Source: Sipunculus nudus (taxonomy: Eukaryota; Annelida; Sipuncula; Golfingiida; Sipunculidae). From it: a DNA stretch of 64,000 nt. How positions within the stretch are numbered: position 1 is the first letter of the stretch; each line of letters starts with the position of its first letter. The notes beneath the pieces were generated by a model. That model saw only the letters and a program-made list of their open reading frames with translations, did not search any database and had not been told where the DNA came from. Below, piece by piece: positions 46,890 through 57,620 of this stretch. Location: the NCBI GenBank assembly GCA_026874595.1, contig CM049311.1, forward strand, positions 70,724,453-70,788,452. The letters run 5' to 3'. The translations under genes were made by a program, and so were the position numbers.

Positions 46890-48360
46890 AGGGTAACTCA
46901 CTGAGACTTGCAGTAGATAGTCTTATATTATTTTGTGTATCCTTGCTGGGCTGGTAATGTACAAAATATGTATAGTATCTGTAATACCATGAGAGCCTCT
47001 TTAATGGCTGGTCACCCTTCTAAACAATGTCAGCCATATCTCTGATAAGAACAAACAGTTATAAATAGCAGTTAAAAGGACAGTCACCAACTGCTGGCAA
47101 CTAAAGCAAATTTTAAAATCAATGGTTATAAAACAACTATATATACACACAAATACATAAACACCCTTTGTCACTTTGTCCTAGCCCAACTGTGATTTTA
47201 TAATTAAATTTTAATTAAATTAAGTGCAGATTCACAGAATTTCCAGGAAATTATCATGAGCTTTCCAGGATTAACCAGGTACTTACAAAGACAAAAGTAT
47301 ATTCCAGGAATACCAACATTAAAATCTTTCAACATAAAAAAAGAAAGGCTTATTATATGACCATTTAAACTTTATTTGTTACAAATCACACAAAGATCAT
47401 GGTATATGAAGCAAATTCCTTCATTGGAAATGTTTTATTTTCACCCATAAGCACCAGATGTCCCTATGAGCAAGTGGCAGAAAAGTTTAGCAGTTGATGC
47501 CATCTGTAGGTGAATGAAGACATCAGTTCAATTTTGTGAAACAATGAAATTTGTCAGTTACAAAATCAACTGGGTTTATAAATGGCAGTGGTATTTTGCT
47601 AAATAGAACTACCACTAAATAAATAACCAAGGCCCTTAAATGAAATGTTATTTAGTGATATCAACATATCAAAGCAAATTCTTTCAAGCCTTTTGAAGCC
47701 AACTGAACTTTGACAAGTCAAGTTTAGCCTGGAGAGTTTGCTGACTAATAACATTTGTCAATTTTTATCAAGTATGACTACAATCATATAGCTAACAGTA
47801 GTAACACAGCTCAAGGCTGTAGGCATCATTTACTTGTGACTGATTCCAGATTCATTGCTCACTTTGACAGGCAGGGCTGGTTCAGCATGACATCTGTTGG
47901 CCAATTGCAACACTATTATAAACACTAATTGTGGTCAATGTTTCTCAGACTTGATGGACTTGTTGATGAATGAGTCGGCAGGTTAGAAAAAAATGTATAA
48001 ATATTTCAGATTCTAAAAAAATGTGAACTAAATGTAAACTGAAAATGTAACTGAAACTTACATGTAAAACTATAATTCTGTGTCCTTGCTTATGAAATTT
48101 TAAATATTGGAATTCTATTACTCTCTTTGCAACACACATATAAAAAGGTGACAGGGAGGGATCTTTAAAGCATCAGGTGCAGTTCAAACCTTTTTTGTAT
48201 GTTCTTTTTGTGAAGATACATCTTTGAAGATTTATTTGTAATAGGTGTGATTGAGTATTTTGTATAACTGACTATCTTATTTATACCTCTATAAATGTTA
48301 CATGCAATCATTGTCAATGCACCTACTCTCTTGTACCAACCATTTCTGTTTAGAAACGAA
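46890..48360. other. Unique AT-rich DNA, no gene seen
   Basis: No gene, RNA or transposon ends recognised. Confidence 0.5.
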
Positions 48361-48454
48361 TATTCATATTAAACTCCTCCCCGGAGCACTTTCTTTATCA
48401 ATAAATAAACATAGCGAGCTGACAACCCCCGGGTAGAACTGTCTGCTGCCTGCC
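48361..48454 (+). promoter_or_regulatory. Possible core-promoter-like patch
   Basis: The GC-richer patch includes CTCCTCCCCGGAGC and an AATAAATAAACATAG TATA-like word about 50 bp before an ATG in good Kozak context. An AP-1-type site TGAGTCA lies just downstream (48,486-48,492). No transcription start can be proved from sequence. Confidence 0.25.
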
Positions 48455-48568
48455 ATGGCTCAAAATTTCAATATGTACGGACCGCTGAGTCATCATTTAC
48501 AGATTGGAGCAACCCTCTCCACAGCACACCTTTCCTCCCCCAACCAAGAAGTTAAAATATTATTATAA
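48455..48568 (+). CDS. Short ORF in strong Kozak context, function unknown
   Basis: A 37-codon frame begins CTGCCATGG, a near-ideal vertebrate/invertebrate start context, with N-terminus MAQNFNMYGPLSHHLQ. It sits in a patch less AT-rich than its surroundings. It ends at TAA 48,566-48,568, three bases before a hAT-like insertion at 48,571, so the natural continuation may have been altered. I see no strong GT donor (GAAGTTAAA and TATGTACGG are weak). It could be a first exon of a larger gene, a short uORF or a chance frame. I do not recognise the peptide. An overlapping minus-strand frame (48,493-48,690) runs into the transposon and looks like a shadow. Confidence 0.25.
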   Translation: MAQNFNMYGPLSHHLQIGATLSTAHLSSPNQEVKILL

Positions 48569-48570
48569 TA

Positions 48571-48913
48571 CAGTGATGTAGTCAAGTCCACACCATTCGA
48601 GTCCAAGTGCAAGACCAGGCCACTAGAGTCCAAGTCCAAGATGTTTGAGTCCATGTCCAACTTCTTCCAGTTCGAGTCATTTGGAACCAAAGTCCAAATC
48701 AGAGTCCAATAAAAATATCCTAATGCGGAGCAAAGCTTGGTATATATAGTGTTATTATTTTGTTATATTTTGTTAGTAGGGATCGCATATTTTTACAATA
48801 AGTCACAGATTTTTTTTCTATTGGACCCGAGAAGGACTCGGACTGATTTCTCAAGTCCTTACCTTCGAGTCCGAGTACAAGTCCGAGTTGAGGACCCTCG
48901 AGTCCAATCACTA
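48571..48913. mobile_element. hAT-like fold-back element, non-autonomous
   Basis: Starts CAGTGATGTAGTCAAGTCC and ends GGACCCTCGAGTCCAATCACTA, so the ends are imperfect inverted repeats with the hAT-type CAGTG/CACTG form. The flanking octamers TTATAATA and CAATAATA agree at 6 of 8, consistent with an 8-bp target duplication. Both arms are built from GAGTCCAAGTCC-like repeats in opposite orientation, so most of the 343 bp can fold on itself around a centre near 48,740. There is no transposase frame. Confidence 0.7.
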
Positions 48914-51900
48914 CAATAATACAAGAAGTATACAAGCTCACTTCCTGTACTTTCATGGAAGCATTTGGCTCCCTCTGGTGACTGGGGAGACAAGTAAAAA
49001 TACAACATTTGGAGCAGTTTTGCCATGATAGGACATTTAGCTTCAGCTAGTGGACCCTGGTTTCAAAGTAGAGATGGGCAAACTGATGCCCATGAGCCAC
49101 TTGCAGCCCCAATGTCCTACTGTGCAGCCCACAAATGTTCTTGTCAATTGTGCAAGTCTGGGATATACAGACAAACTTAATTAACATGAACACAATCAAG
49201 TTTCCTGCTATGTTGTAAACAGAAACAAACAATATATTTCAAAGTGTCTTACTGTATTGCTACCAAATGATCCGGCAGTATGAACAATAATTCTATCTTG
49301 CGTGAACATAAATTTTTATTTATTTAGTAAATATATTTCTCAAATTCACACACAATCTCTAAACATTTTTACAAAGTGGATAGGGAGTACCATACAATAT
49401 TCTATTTAATTAATATTATAGACTGGTTGTTGGTGAGTACACTGTACCTACATCAATATCCAAGTAGGAATTATTTAACACGGGTACTTTTGGTGTTGTG
49501 AATAGGGAAACAGAAATAAAGATCATCAGTATGATATAAATAACCACAAAGACCAAACACTTGATCAGAATGAACAGTACCACAGGATTCTTCATTAGAC
49601 CAAGATTCATCCCAGCCAAACAGCATGACAGACAAACCAACAAACAACTGAACACTGATGAAAACATGACCTCCCTGGAAAGAATTATATGTTCCTATTG
49701 GACCACATCTATGACAGGTCCATTAATATATAGTTATATGTATAAAAGATACACACTTCTGGGAGTGGTTTATTTCCTTTCTTCTTCGGTTCCATAAGAC
49801 GGTTTTATAATCAAGCACAGAAGGAACAGGTTACAGGCAATAAATCTCATCTGGTATCTCAATCAACAGTCTGTTTGTACTGGTGCTGCTCTCTTTGAAT
49901 CAAAGGCAGGTAATTTTAACAGGTGAGACAGCATATCATGTACAGGTGTCTAGACACCCTGACCCTCCCCTATGTACATGTTTGATAACTTGTATAACAG
50001 CTTGCTTTCTGTAGCACAAGTTACACTGGGGAATACCTGCCAGTCTTAATATTACAACATCAGCTTTGCTTGGAACACTGGGAGTCAGCTAATCCTGTTA
50101 TGGTATACTACATCCGCCAGTCAATGTCTTACTTCATTACAAGCAGTACTTTATGGTTATGTTCAATTACTTTGGCTGGCTTTATTTATATTCCTCAGAC
50201 TAAGATTTTTTTATATTTCCTGTCTGATGTTTCATGAGTTTCTCAATCATGACCTCACCAGAATCATATACTTAAATGAGTTAGGTTATAAAAATTTATA
50301 TAATTAATATAATCTGTGATGTTTCCTTAATTTTTACTCAGTTGCAGTTATGACTGGTTTCTACCTCCCCCTCCCCAAGCTTTAAAAGCTTGTAATTGTG
50401 GTGGACAAAAAGTAATCCATACTTTAATACCATGCACAGATGCTGATGACAGTGATGCAAGGCCAGGTAATTATTCTGGTTTATGTGTGAAGAACTACTG
50501 AGCTGGATGGACAAGATGTATTTTTCAAAAGTTCTACTATTTTGTAAATATTACAAATTTGAAACCCTTTCAAACATGAAACCAACCACAATGTTTACAA
50601 TACCAGCTTAATACCATCCTTTTTTTCAGTACAAGTAACATTAGGAGTGCAAGCTAACCTTGTTACCATGAACAACATCACCTACAATGTACAATAAAAG
50701 TCTGCAAATGCCTTCCTTAAGCTCCAGGCACACATTCACGTTACTGTTCAGATTGCTAATCCACAGGATTACCTGCTAAAGTATTCTTATTTCAGCTTTA
50801 ACACATTAGTGGACACCTTTTAAAATTAGAAAAATCAGTATGTTCAGACTGCTTATCCCAAGGATTACTTGCTTAAGTATTCTTTCCTCAGCCTTCACAC
50901 ATTAGTGAACACCTTTAAAAATTAGAAAATTGTATTTCACTTATTTAAGTCCATGGTGTATGCTAATTTTACAATACCAACTATAAACTCTTAATTAAAT
51001 ACTATTAACACTGTGGATGGATTGTTCAGTGTTGACTGTCTGTTTCACATTACAGGTTTTATTTTCCAGTGCATGACCTTCGGTTCAAAAAACATACTCA
51101 TATCAGAGATGGGGAGGGATGAAAAGAACTAGGGAGTGTTGCTGCTTTTATCAGACTCATGATGATCTATACAGTAGAAGTTAAATACCAAATTTATTTA
51201 TATTGGCATTTTAGTGTATATAGATATATCTATCAGCTGCAGCAGATACTTGATCCATATATTCAACTATTACTGACCCTTAGGAGGTTCTGACAGGCAA
51301 GACCAGAAAAGGGTCAACTGTTATTGGGTTGGGTTTGTTGATATTCACACAACTGATGCTTGCAATAAATACACATTTTCAGCAGTCAACTGCCGCCTTA
51401 GATAACTGCAAACCTTAGTTTAACCAATGCCCATTGAGAGAAGACTATATCAAATACATGTGCGAAATACCAGAAGACTTGAGAGCAATAACATAGCTCC
51501 CCTCAGTGCTGTTCATCATCTCAGCTTGCCACTGTAAAGTCTAATTTGCCAATCAAAGACGGTGTGGTCAATCAGCCTGTGTAATTTAGGGATGCTGGCC
51601 CCTCCCTGACTTGGTTATCCGCACCGACTCGCTCCATGAGTGCCTGCTCAATATGATTGATATTGTAAGTCTCTAGGCCAATAGCAGCCAGTGCTTATAT
51701 CAACCAAAGAATAAACAACTCGCTGACCTGGACAGCTGGATACAAAGGATGCTGTAAGTTATAAAATAAATCCACATATGAGTACTAAAATATATCAAAA
51801 ACCTTGTAATTGGCTTAAAAATATGACCAGCAATTAAGTTTCCACATGCACAACTTTTGAACCACAACACCAATGGCAATTGGTAACTTATGCTTTGGGA

Positions 51901-54889
51901 GCATCCAAGGACTAAACAAATTAATCTAGATATATCTTGTACACCTCTTCACATAAAAGTTTCCAAAGGTCCACCTAGTAAATGGCTACATGGTTCAAGC
52001 CTGTTGTTTTAAGCATGTTTCAGATGAAGACAGATATCTATATGTTCAACATATGACTCTCTTGTAATGACTTCAAAAGAATTCCTCTACACACCCAAAA
52101 TGTCAGACCTACCATAACACCTTATAATGAATGCTTTACACTGCATATACCATAAATTCAAATTCCTGTCAAGCTTCTAAACAACCACTAAAAGATAAAA
52201 CTATATTATGGCTTTTGATGGCACATTTTTGAATAGAAAAGGAATCTTTTGGAAAGACTAAAATGAACTTTTGGCCATTTCTTTATTAATGAGACGCACA
52301 AATCTGCAAACCTGGAAATCAGAAATTTGAAATGTTTCAATTGGATGTTCAGGAAGGTATCTTTTCTCCATTCACATGATACATCAAACATGCATGAACA
52401 CTTAAAAGTATGAGTAAAGATCATCAAACTCAATAAAAAATGATTTATGCTGTTTTATCTCCTAAAGGAACTTGATGGTTGACCAGGGATTCTATTCTGT
52501 GTCAGTAAGATTACCATTCTTTGTGACCAAAAACAATGTGAAGGTTAATAAATTTGTATGTTCTTGAAGGGCAATATTTCATATATTTGGTCACTTTCCA
52601 TGTCTGAAGGTCCAAAGGAGACCACAAACAGTTATTTCAAAACACACAACTAGGCCACCTTCTGGTATTCAGTATTCTGTCAGAGGAGAACACAAGAAAT
52701 TCCATCTTTCAGTTGCTGTCCAACTCAGGAACAGCCTCACTACTGTGATTACAGCCTGTCATCCATCCACCATTCATTTCAAGATTTAGAAATGAAAATG
52801 ATTGATTTTTGAAAACACTGGATTGGGCCATTTACGCACACGCAGGGAAATTTTCCATTCCGTCTGACAAGAAAAGCCAAATTTATAGTGAGAAGAAAAA
52901 GATGGCATCAAAAAGGTCATTTCAACTTGGTCCTGACTCGGAATAAGATTTCCTGATGGGATATTACTCAAAATGCAGATAGCTACAACACCATCACCCA
53001 TTCGCTGGAATTAACAACAAGATCTCCCTGAGAAAGCTGTTTTTAAGACAATTTGACCAATGACACAGTGAGGTATACACTATTAATGCACATACTGGAT
53101 AAATAGAATTTCATTACGAACATATCAGTGCAATAAACACTTGGTCTTTGGAAATGGCTGAACAAATGGTTGGCTAGATAGTACCTTCATCTGTGTAACA
53201 TGCCTGAACAAAAATTAAGTGCATATGCAAAGATTGAGAATAAAGCTTATAAAAAAGCTTATAAAGAAAGGTACTCCCCTTTAACAACTGTTTAAGTAAA
53301 GCACAGAGAATACTTGACAAGACTAATTAAACATTCAGATTAGGAAACAATGCTTTTCTTCAAATCTGGATCATAACCAGCTAGACTGCCATTAAACTTG
53401 CAATAATTTTTGGACAGCAGTGTGTGAAATGTTCAGATAAATGAACAATAGGGCAAAACTGAAAAAAGTGCCCATAAGCATTAATGGTACAGCAATATTT
53501 TATTCTGATATTGGAAGTCTGTTGACCAGAAACTGGTTTATAAGTTCATGGGGGACTTTGTAAATATACCACAAACCAAACTTGGCATAAGTACTTATGC
53601 AGTGTCTACTGGAGCAAGCATTTGCATTGAATACATCAAACAACAGCCCAGAACATCTCGCTCAAGTCACAGTAGTGGCAAAAAAGAGGATGACTCAGGT
53701 GGGATTTTCATATTTGCCAAAATGCAGGCTCTAAAATTGGTTAAATATCTAACCACATTTTATCTATAGTCCTAAAAAAACCCTCTCATTCAATTCACTG
53801 AAATCCCATAAAATACACTATCTTGATTAAAACAAAGCCATTACAAAGAAGTTCTGTATAACAGCTGTATCATTCAAAATGATAAATGTTTCTAGGTTAT
53901 TGGTGGCATGGTAACAGTAAAACCTGCCATGTAGGTAATTGGAACAAGTGATCTTCTGATTACCAACGCTTTCTCGGGAATGGATTAAGATACAATATAT
54001 TAAAGGGATGTGTTTTTTCAGTGTAATGCCATAGAGCTGTTTCTACAAGCACTTTAAGTATCAAACATAGGTATAAACAATTTAAGACAGGATGGACAGA
54101 TAACTGCATCAATCATATTTCATCACAGGGACCCTCTCTGATGTATATCATCAGACCAGCCAGTGTTTCATTTTCTTTTGACTTTTCCCTATGGCAGGTT
54201 ATCAAATTATTTTCCTCCCAATCTAATCTCACAGACACAATCTTCTTTTCAAAAGTAATACAGCGATAGGTTTACTGACACAATATAAATTTACTTCACA
54301 TAAAATTGTATGTAATTTGGTTTAGTCATTAATATAAATGGCCCACAGTAGTCTGGTAAAGAAAAACAGATAATATGTTACTTTGATGAATTGCTGGACG
54401 TAATGAAAAAAAATGAATTAGATGCAAACAGCATGGTTTTGGTTCTTAATATCCCATTAAACATCTATTAAACATGATAAATGTATGAAAAATATGATTA
54501 ATCATTAAAGTATTAAAGAATACAGAATTCTTTCTTTACTACTCTTTTTTTAATCAAATTATAGAAGTACAAGTTTCTCAGTCTTCTAAACAGAATAGTA
54601 AGCTGTGTAAGCAAGTTCTAATTAAGGCCTTTTCAGGCCTTTCAGGCCTTTCAATGCAAATATTTCTGATTTTAAGAAGGTAGTACGAACTGATAGTGTA
54701 ATTGACATTGATATGATATAACAAAGACAAGCAGCTCCCTGATTCATGGTGATAATCTGATTTATTGCTTGAAAATCATGCCAAACTACCTGATAATATT
54801 TAACCAGTCAGCACTAGACAACAACTGCTTCTGAGAAGCAGTGCATGATCAGAAGAATTACTGATCTAACAGGCAACAAAGGCACATAC
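48914..54889. other. Unique DNA, no gene seen
   Basis: Small structures only: a 14-bp palindrome GGTGTCTAGACACC near 49,945, and CAAGCTTTAAAAGCTTG (50,376-50,392), which folds perfectly. A two-copy 96-bp repeat (50,747-50,935) is listed separately. 51,480-51,740 is less AT-rich, with GCCAATCAAAG and CCAATAGC words, and could be conserved non-coding DNA. The hydrophobic minus-strand frame at 49,416-49,667 is typical of T-rich DNA, and I do not call it. Confidence 0.45.
50747..50935. repeat. Two-copy 96-bp tandem duplication
   Basis: Both copies start TTCAGA.TGCT.ATCC and run through GGATTAC, AAGTATTCTT, CACATTAGTG and ACACCTTT to AATTAGAAAA. They begin at 50,747 and 50,843 and differ at roughly one base in seven, so the duplication is old. 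Confidence 0.85.
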
Positions 54890-55067
54890 AACAAGCCAAC
54901 ATGGTTGTCCCCTGATGCTTTATATAATATTTGCTTTCATTTTCTGTGGTTTCTTTGCATACTACAGTGATATCAGCACAAACTGAATTATCACAGATGT
55001 TAAACATGAGACCTGTGGGCACACACTGATGTAAAAGATGACTTAAAGTCAGCTGAGCTAACAAAAA
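54890..55067 (+). mobile_element. Family-1 HINE, very short copy
   Basis: A right end, GTCAGCTGAGC (55,048-55,058) followed by TAACAAAAA, is preceded by GATGACTTAAA. A possible degenerate left end (AACAAGCCAACATGG...) lies at 54,890, giving a copy of only about 178 bp. Just upstream, CTGCTTCTGAGAAGCAG is a perfect 17-nt hairpin. Confidence 0.5.
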
Positions 55068-55068
55068 T

Positions 55069-55455
55069 ATGCTATTGTCAAATAAGGGCAAAATTTATGG
55101 CAGAGATTTTACAGTTAAACTAGAAACTTTGGTTTGAATTCTGCAATGAACACAGAACACATATTGTAGTACCTTTATGCCAACTATGAAAGATATATGA
55201 ATTGTTGTTTTGATATTAAGCTATCTTGAATTGTAACAATAGGTTCTCAATGGAAAAAGGTGTTTGCTTAATATCTTGAAAGAATGAGGTCACATTGACC
55301 TAGATTTAGGTATTGTAAAAGTTTTTGCCCTAACTAACTATATGCAAAAAACAAGGTAAAATGATTTTGGTTTGTGTGGTGTTAACAGCTGGCTGGACAG
55401 ACAAGAGATAATGAGCCATCACCCAGATGTCTTATAGTCAGCTGAGCTAAAAAAA
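55069..55455 (+). mobile_element. Family-1 HINE 3' portion
   Basis: Ends AGATGTCTTATA, GTCAGCTGAGC (55,437-55,447), TAAAAAAA. The interior (TTGTTTTGATATTAAGCTATCTTGAA ..., AACTATATGCAAA) resembles the 3' halves of the 18.2-, 23- and 60-kb copies. I could not find its own left end. A perfect palindromic site AGGTCACATTGACCT lies at 55,287-55,301, at a position comparable to that in the 19.4-kb copy. Confidence 0.65.
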
Positions 55456-55640
55456 TGAATGATTGTAGGAAGAGGCATTGGGACATATCAGTAAATTAAC
55501 AAGTAACCAAGGGGTCATGATGCTCAGTTGACTAGGAAGACATACACAAAAGGAATTTTATCATCTGAATGCCAAATTTTGTAGGTAGTATCCTTATTCA
55601 ACTGATGCATAGCTCGAAAGATATGGGTAACAGAGACCTA

Positions 55641-57318
55641 AACAGACCTACAGGACTAATGCAAACCTGTGCAAGGTTTGGGAGTATGAATGGCGGTTTA
55701 TTTTTAAAATTTAATATTGTTCCTCTTACGTCCTGCATATCTACCTTAGTCATTATGATTTCAGCAAAATGGATGTTTCGGACCTGCAAGTTTCAGACTA
55801 GGACATTTTAAAACTAGAATATGGGTGGTCGACAATGTGTATCTGCAGAAATCAGAGTGGGATGGGTGAAGTGAGGCATGGATTAAGTGGCAAGGGGAAT
55901 AGAGTGAGGTGTGTTGCATATTAGCATTAATGTCTGCCACATAAACGTGAATGTAGGTGGTGCCACCTGTCATAAAATCGAGGAAATTGTCCAGGATGTA
56001 TAAACCTGCAAAATTTCAGGTGGATAAGTCAAACCACAGCTGAGATATAAGTGATTTTATCCCAAGACAGAGGAACAGATGGACGCTGTGCATAAATGGT
56101 TGCCGGTGGCGCCACCAGTTTTGCCTATGATGAAGAGCTATGTGGATCTATACACATGCAAAATTTTGGCCCAATTGGTCAAATGGTTCCTGAGATATGA
56201 GCTTGGATGTCTGGAAACAGACGCACAAATGGATGCTGGGCAGCAAGGAAAGGTCAGAGGTCAACCAAAAATGAGGGCGCAGCAGTTCACATGTGACCTG
56301 ATGGTAAACCCAATTCCCTTAAATGCAAACCAAGTTTTTTCAAACAGCTGAAAGATATAGTTCCAATAATCTGGGAATTCTGCATCTATACTTTGTGTCG
56401 AGATATCTAGACGCTGTGTCTAGACATCTAGACACATTGTCTAGACACCAAACAGAGCCAGGTCAGTTGCCATGGTGATGTGTGGACCCCACCTGGTTGT
56501 ACTGAGTGACCTCTCGAATTGGCTGCTGAAACTCAGCATGTTGTCAAATCTGTTTAAATACAGAAACCTTTTTTTCAATTGGCTACACTTCTTTTTTAAA
56601 GCTTTATTTTCCCAATCTATTCTTATAAAACTGACAGGACCCTACCATAAAATAGTACTAGTAAAGTTTAAACAAATAAGCTTAACAGTTTAGTCTAAAA
56701 CAGTGTATAAGCTAGAAGCATCTAAAATTACATTTTCGCTTGTAAAAAAAGCTTAACAGTTTAGTCTAAAACAGTGTATAAGCTAGAAGCATCTAAAATT
56801 ACATTTTCGCTTGTAAAAACACATAAATGTAGGTGGCGCCACCAAGACCTCAATTTCAGATATGACATATGTGACAAACATTGGTATAAAATTTGGTGAT
56901 GATAGCTCTAGCCATTTCTGAGATTTTAATTTTAGTGTGCTTTTTTGGACAGATGACTTAGATCAACCTCCTGTAACTTGGCCAAAAATCTCTGAACTGG
57001 AACCATTCGAACAAACTTGAGAAAGATTGTTTGAGGGGTCATTTCTGTGAAATATTGGACAATTTGGCTGGACAGTTTCGGAGAAGGTAAAAGATTTAAA
57101 GCTATTTTAGCTTTTCCCTATAAAAACTCAGAAAATGTAGTTATAAAAAAAAATAAACAAAATCTGATAGAGTTTTTCAGATGACTGTTTATTTGCAAAA
57201 AATTTGGTGATGCTAGCTCCTGCCGTTTTTGAGATAGCTATAGTTAACGTACAGACGACGCACGACACACACCGCACGATGCTGCACCATCGCATAAGCT
57301 CACAGGTTCGCTAAAAAA
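55641..57318 (+). mobile_element. Family-2 HINE, copy B, nested
   Basis: Left end AACAGACCTACAGGACTAAT then GCAAACCTGTG (55,661-55,671). Right end CATCGCATAAGCTCACAGGTTCGCTAAAAA near 57,318. It aligns with the 12,087-13,448 copy in three blocks, including TGTCTAGACATCTAGACAC, GCCATGGTGATG, and AATATTGGACAATTTGGCT. It has extra core sequence (55,950-56,320) with two GGTGGYGCCACC palindromes. It lies inside a family-1 core unit and is therefore the younger insertion. No coding capacity is apparent. Confidence 0.8.
56680..56816 (+). repeat. 71-bp perfect tandem duplication inside the nested element
   Basis: GCTTAACAGTTTAGTC...TTTTCGCTTGTAAAAA occurs twice, at 56,680 and 56,751. The copies are identical over about 67 bp. 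Copy A of this family has a single version (12,872-12,955), so the duplication happened recently in this copy. Confidence 0.92.
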
Positions 57319-57620
57319 AGGTTTCCAAGGAGATTTTTCATGGACCTCTTTGTATGTCAAGTTAGAAGATTCTAACTGCAATGGTTTGTGCCCTGTTAAT
57401 GGACGACCTCATCTTTGAAGGTCTAAAAAAAAATTTCAAGAAAATGCAAAAAAATTTGGAAAAGAAAAAAAATCAAGGTAGTACCACTCGTCTGCAGGAA
57501 CTGATGAACACTGTGATGAATGTGCATGACAAGAATCATGGTGATGAATGCATCAGTTGTTTAGAAACTGGAGGATTTATATCAAATTATTAATTATACT
57601 GGGGGGGCATTCTTTTAAAC

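Larger units (their letters stand above)
55498..57620 (+). mobile_element. Family-1 HINE (340-bp-core type) split by a nested insertion
   Basis: The left part (55,498-55,640) starts AACAAG, GGGGTCATGATGCTCAGTTGAC and matches the first 100 bp of the 34,742 copy: GGAATTTTATCATCTGAATG, then GATATGGGTAACAGAGACCTAA. The same core resumes at about 57,319 with GGTTTCCAAGGAGATTTTTCATGGACCTC. It continues through GGTCTAAAAAAAAATTTC and GTCTGCAGGAACTGATG to about 57,620, where a G7 occurs as in other units. The intervening 1.68 kb is the family-2 element. No right end with GTCAGCTGAGC follows, so the copy is 3' truncated. Confidence 0.8.

Noticed and set aside
49416-49667. 83-codon hydrophobic minus-strand frame as a small secreted or membrane peptide
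   Set aside because: The N-terminus looks signal-like, but T-rich strands produce such frames often. No promoter, splice or repeat-free coding evidence supports it.
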